NCBI GenBank assembly: GCA_013399895.1
Contig: VXBA01003292.1
Coordinates: 454,371-518,370, forward strand
From: Serilophus lunatus
Taxonomy: Eukaryota; Chordata; Aves; Passeriformes; Eurylaimidae
Direction: 5' to 3'
DNA length: 64,000 bases
The notes beneath the pieces were generated by a model, which worked only from the letters and a program-made list of their open reading frames with translations, did no database searches and was not told where the DNA came from. The translations under genes were made by a program, and so were the position numbers. Below, in pieces: positions 62,521-64,000 of the stretch; the first letter of the stretch is position 1, and every line of letters begins with the position of its first letter.

Positions 62521-64000
62521 CTGAAAACACATCCCTGACCCAAGTAGACATTTGACTCTGAGTCAAAGCTATCACCAAAAAAACCCACACAAGTATAGAT
62601 TAGAAAAGCAACAGGAGATTAATAATACAACTCATAACCAAGTGGTCTTGTTTCCAAATTTGCATTCTATTCTTGATAATGTTAAAACAGGTTCCATCTT
62701 AATTTTTTACTTCTTCCTGGGGAAGAAAGAAAAAAGGTGGTATATTTTCACCCCTAGAAAACTACAAATAAAAGAAAGAGCACCACCATGATACAGTATC
62801 AATATCCTGGGATACTTTTAAAGTCCACAGAATTTCAAATCTTCTCTCCAGTAACCCATGCCATCAACAATAGGAAAGGAATACCAGAAAAAGAGTGACT
62901 TCCGTCATCCTTCAGAATCACATACCATAACTCAGGGCCTCTAAACAAATACAAGAATGAAATATGCTAAGAAAACTATTGATTTCAAGAATAATAAATC
63001 TGAAAAAAAAAAATCGACCTTAGTCAAAAAAAGTATCAATTTAAAACAATGAAAAAAGAGATTATCAATTTCTTAATTTTCTGAGAGACATCTTGGAGGC
63101 GAAAATGCATAAAGAGCTCTGATTTAAAAAATCACAAGAAAAAGCATTCCATTAGCCTCCATTTTTTAAGTTTTACAAACTCAAAACTGAATTACCAACT
63201 AATACTTTTAGCACTTTTGTAAGAAGAAAGAGCTATTGGAAATGAGCGTGACAAGAGTTATTTTAGAGGGCAACTATATTGTGCCCCTGTAACAAAAAGA
63301 TTTTTGTGAAGTATTTCAACTTCCTGTACATTGAAAGGGGAGGTATTTGCAAACAAAAGATCAGGCTTTACTGTGCTGTTAAGCAAATACATTCTGGATA
63401 CCTCCCTCTGTATCACAGGACTATCATAATGCAAAACAACAGCCTACTAAGACCAATACTCTGATAACGTTTCTGATAATGGCCAACACTGAAATGATTG
63501 AGAAGACTCCATAAATCTCTGGAAAGCCAGCTAATTGCTCAACACCATATCCCAAGAGAAATTTCTTCCTGACTCTTTTGACTGTTCAGCGTTGACTCAT
63601 GGACTGAACAGCAGCATTACCCTAGCTGGTACTCTGATGTTGTTCATCTTTACAGAACAGGATTATTTACTTTAGCAAATCGTACAACCTGAATCCTCAG
63701 CTCAGCTACATGCTGTATACAAAAATTCTTCCTATTTATCAGTATTCCAACCTTCTATTGTTATGCAATACATCAAAATTGTTCTTTGCCATCAAATATG
63801 CTGGCAAGTCAACTGGCTTTAACCTCCTTTTTGTCTTATTCTCTCCTTCATTTTTGAGCTTGCTGTTGCTTTTCCACACAATGAAGCAGAATATGTATTC
63901 ATTGAAATGTAGTTAATCTGAAGTTCTTCTGGACTTGATTTTGTAGTAAGAGCATATTGGAGAATTCATTCTTTTGAGATGTGAGACAGTGCCTGCTGTG
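62521..64000. other. Unique AT-rich sequence, no gene seen
   Basis: Short runs of A and T but no long simple repeat, transposon or RNA gene recognised. Open frames are all shorter than 80 codons and uninformative. Confidence 0.5.

Noticed and set aside
1..64000. tRNA, rRNA, snRNA genes, CRISPR arrays or bacterial-type operons
   Set aside because: None seen by eye on either strand. Snippets resembling C/D-box motifs were isolated and lacked the paired box.

Overview
The window looks like about 64 kb of bird nuclear DNA. It is AT-rich and CpG-poor, has no operon-like packing, and holds no uninterrupted gene. The host call rests on two clear CR1 LINE 3' ends (13686-14083, minus; 41306-41802, plus), an old LTR of a widespread avian ERVL-like family (35866-36452, minus), and a younger solo LTR of another avian-type retrovirus (32721-33157, minus). 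I recognise no protein family in any open frame. The longest frames (about 170 codons) are AT-driven and read like chance. The window is best described as intergenic sequence or the inside of very large introns.

Layout. 1-13.7 kb: unique sequence with two phase-compatible splice-bounded blocks on the minus strand (1591-1762 and 2084-2232), a moderate GC patch (5.7-6.2 kb), a 14-base match to the complement of the tRNA-Lys 3' end (8574-8587), and a plus-strand exon-like block (10541-10694). 13.7-29.2 kb: CR1, long T tracts, a possible very old CR1 relic near 21.5 kb, then a 45-base assembly gap after a G8 run (29233-29277). 29.3-36.5 kb: unique sequence interrupted by the two LTRs. 36.5-43.3 kb: a possible first exon (40361-40440), a CCAAT/GC-box cluster, CR1, a CTCF-like site and a CpG-island-like patch (42915-43215). 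43.3-64 kb: mostly unique AT-rich DNA. Its main point of interest is 51.9-53.7 kb, with a conserved-element-like block, a candidate minus-strand promoter and first coding exon, a diverged 84-bp tandem duplication, and a plus-strand exon-like block of 93 bp.

The exon candidates are not joined into a gene. Splice-like signals around short open frames are expected by chance in 64 kb, so each has low confidence and depends on RNA or cross-species evidence. The firm content is the retroelements, the simple repeats and the assembly gap. I found no convincing new biological system. The most worthwhile leads are the apparently recent solo LTR with a perfect 6-bp target duplication and the 51.9-53.7 kb cluster.
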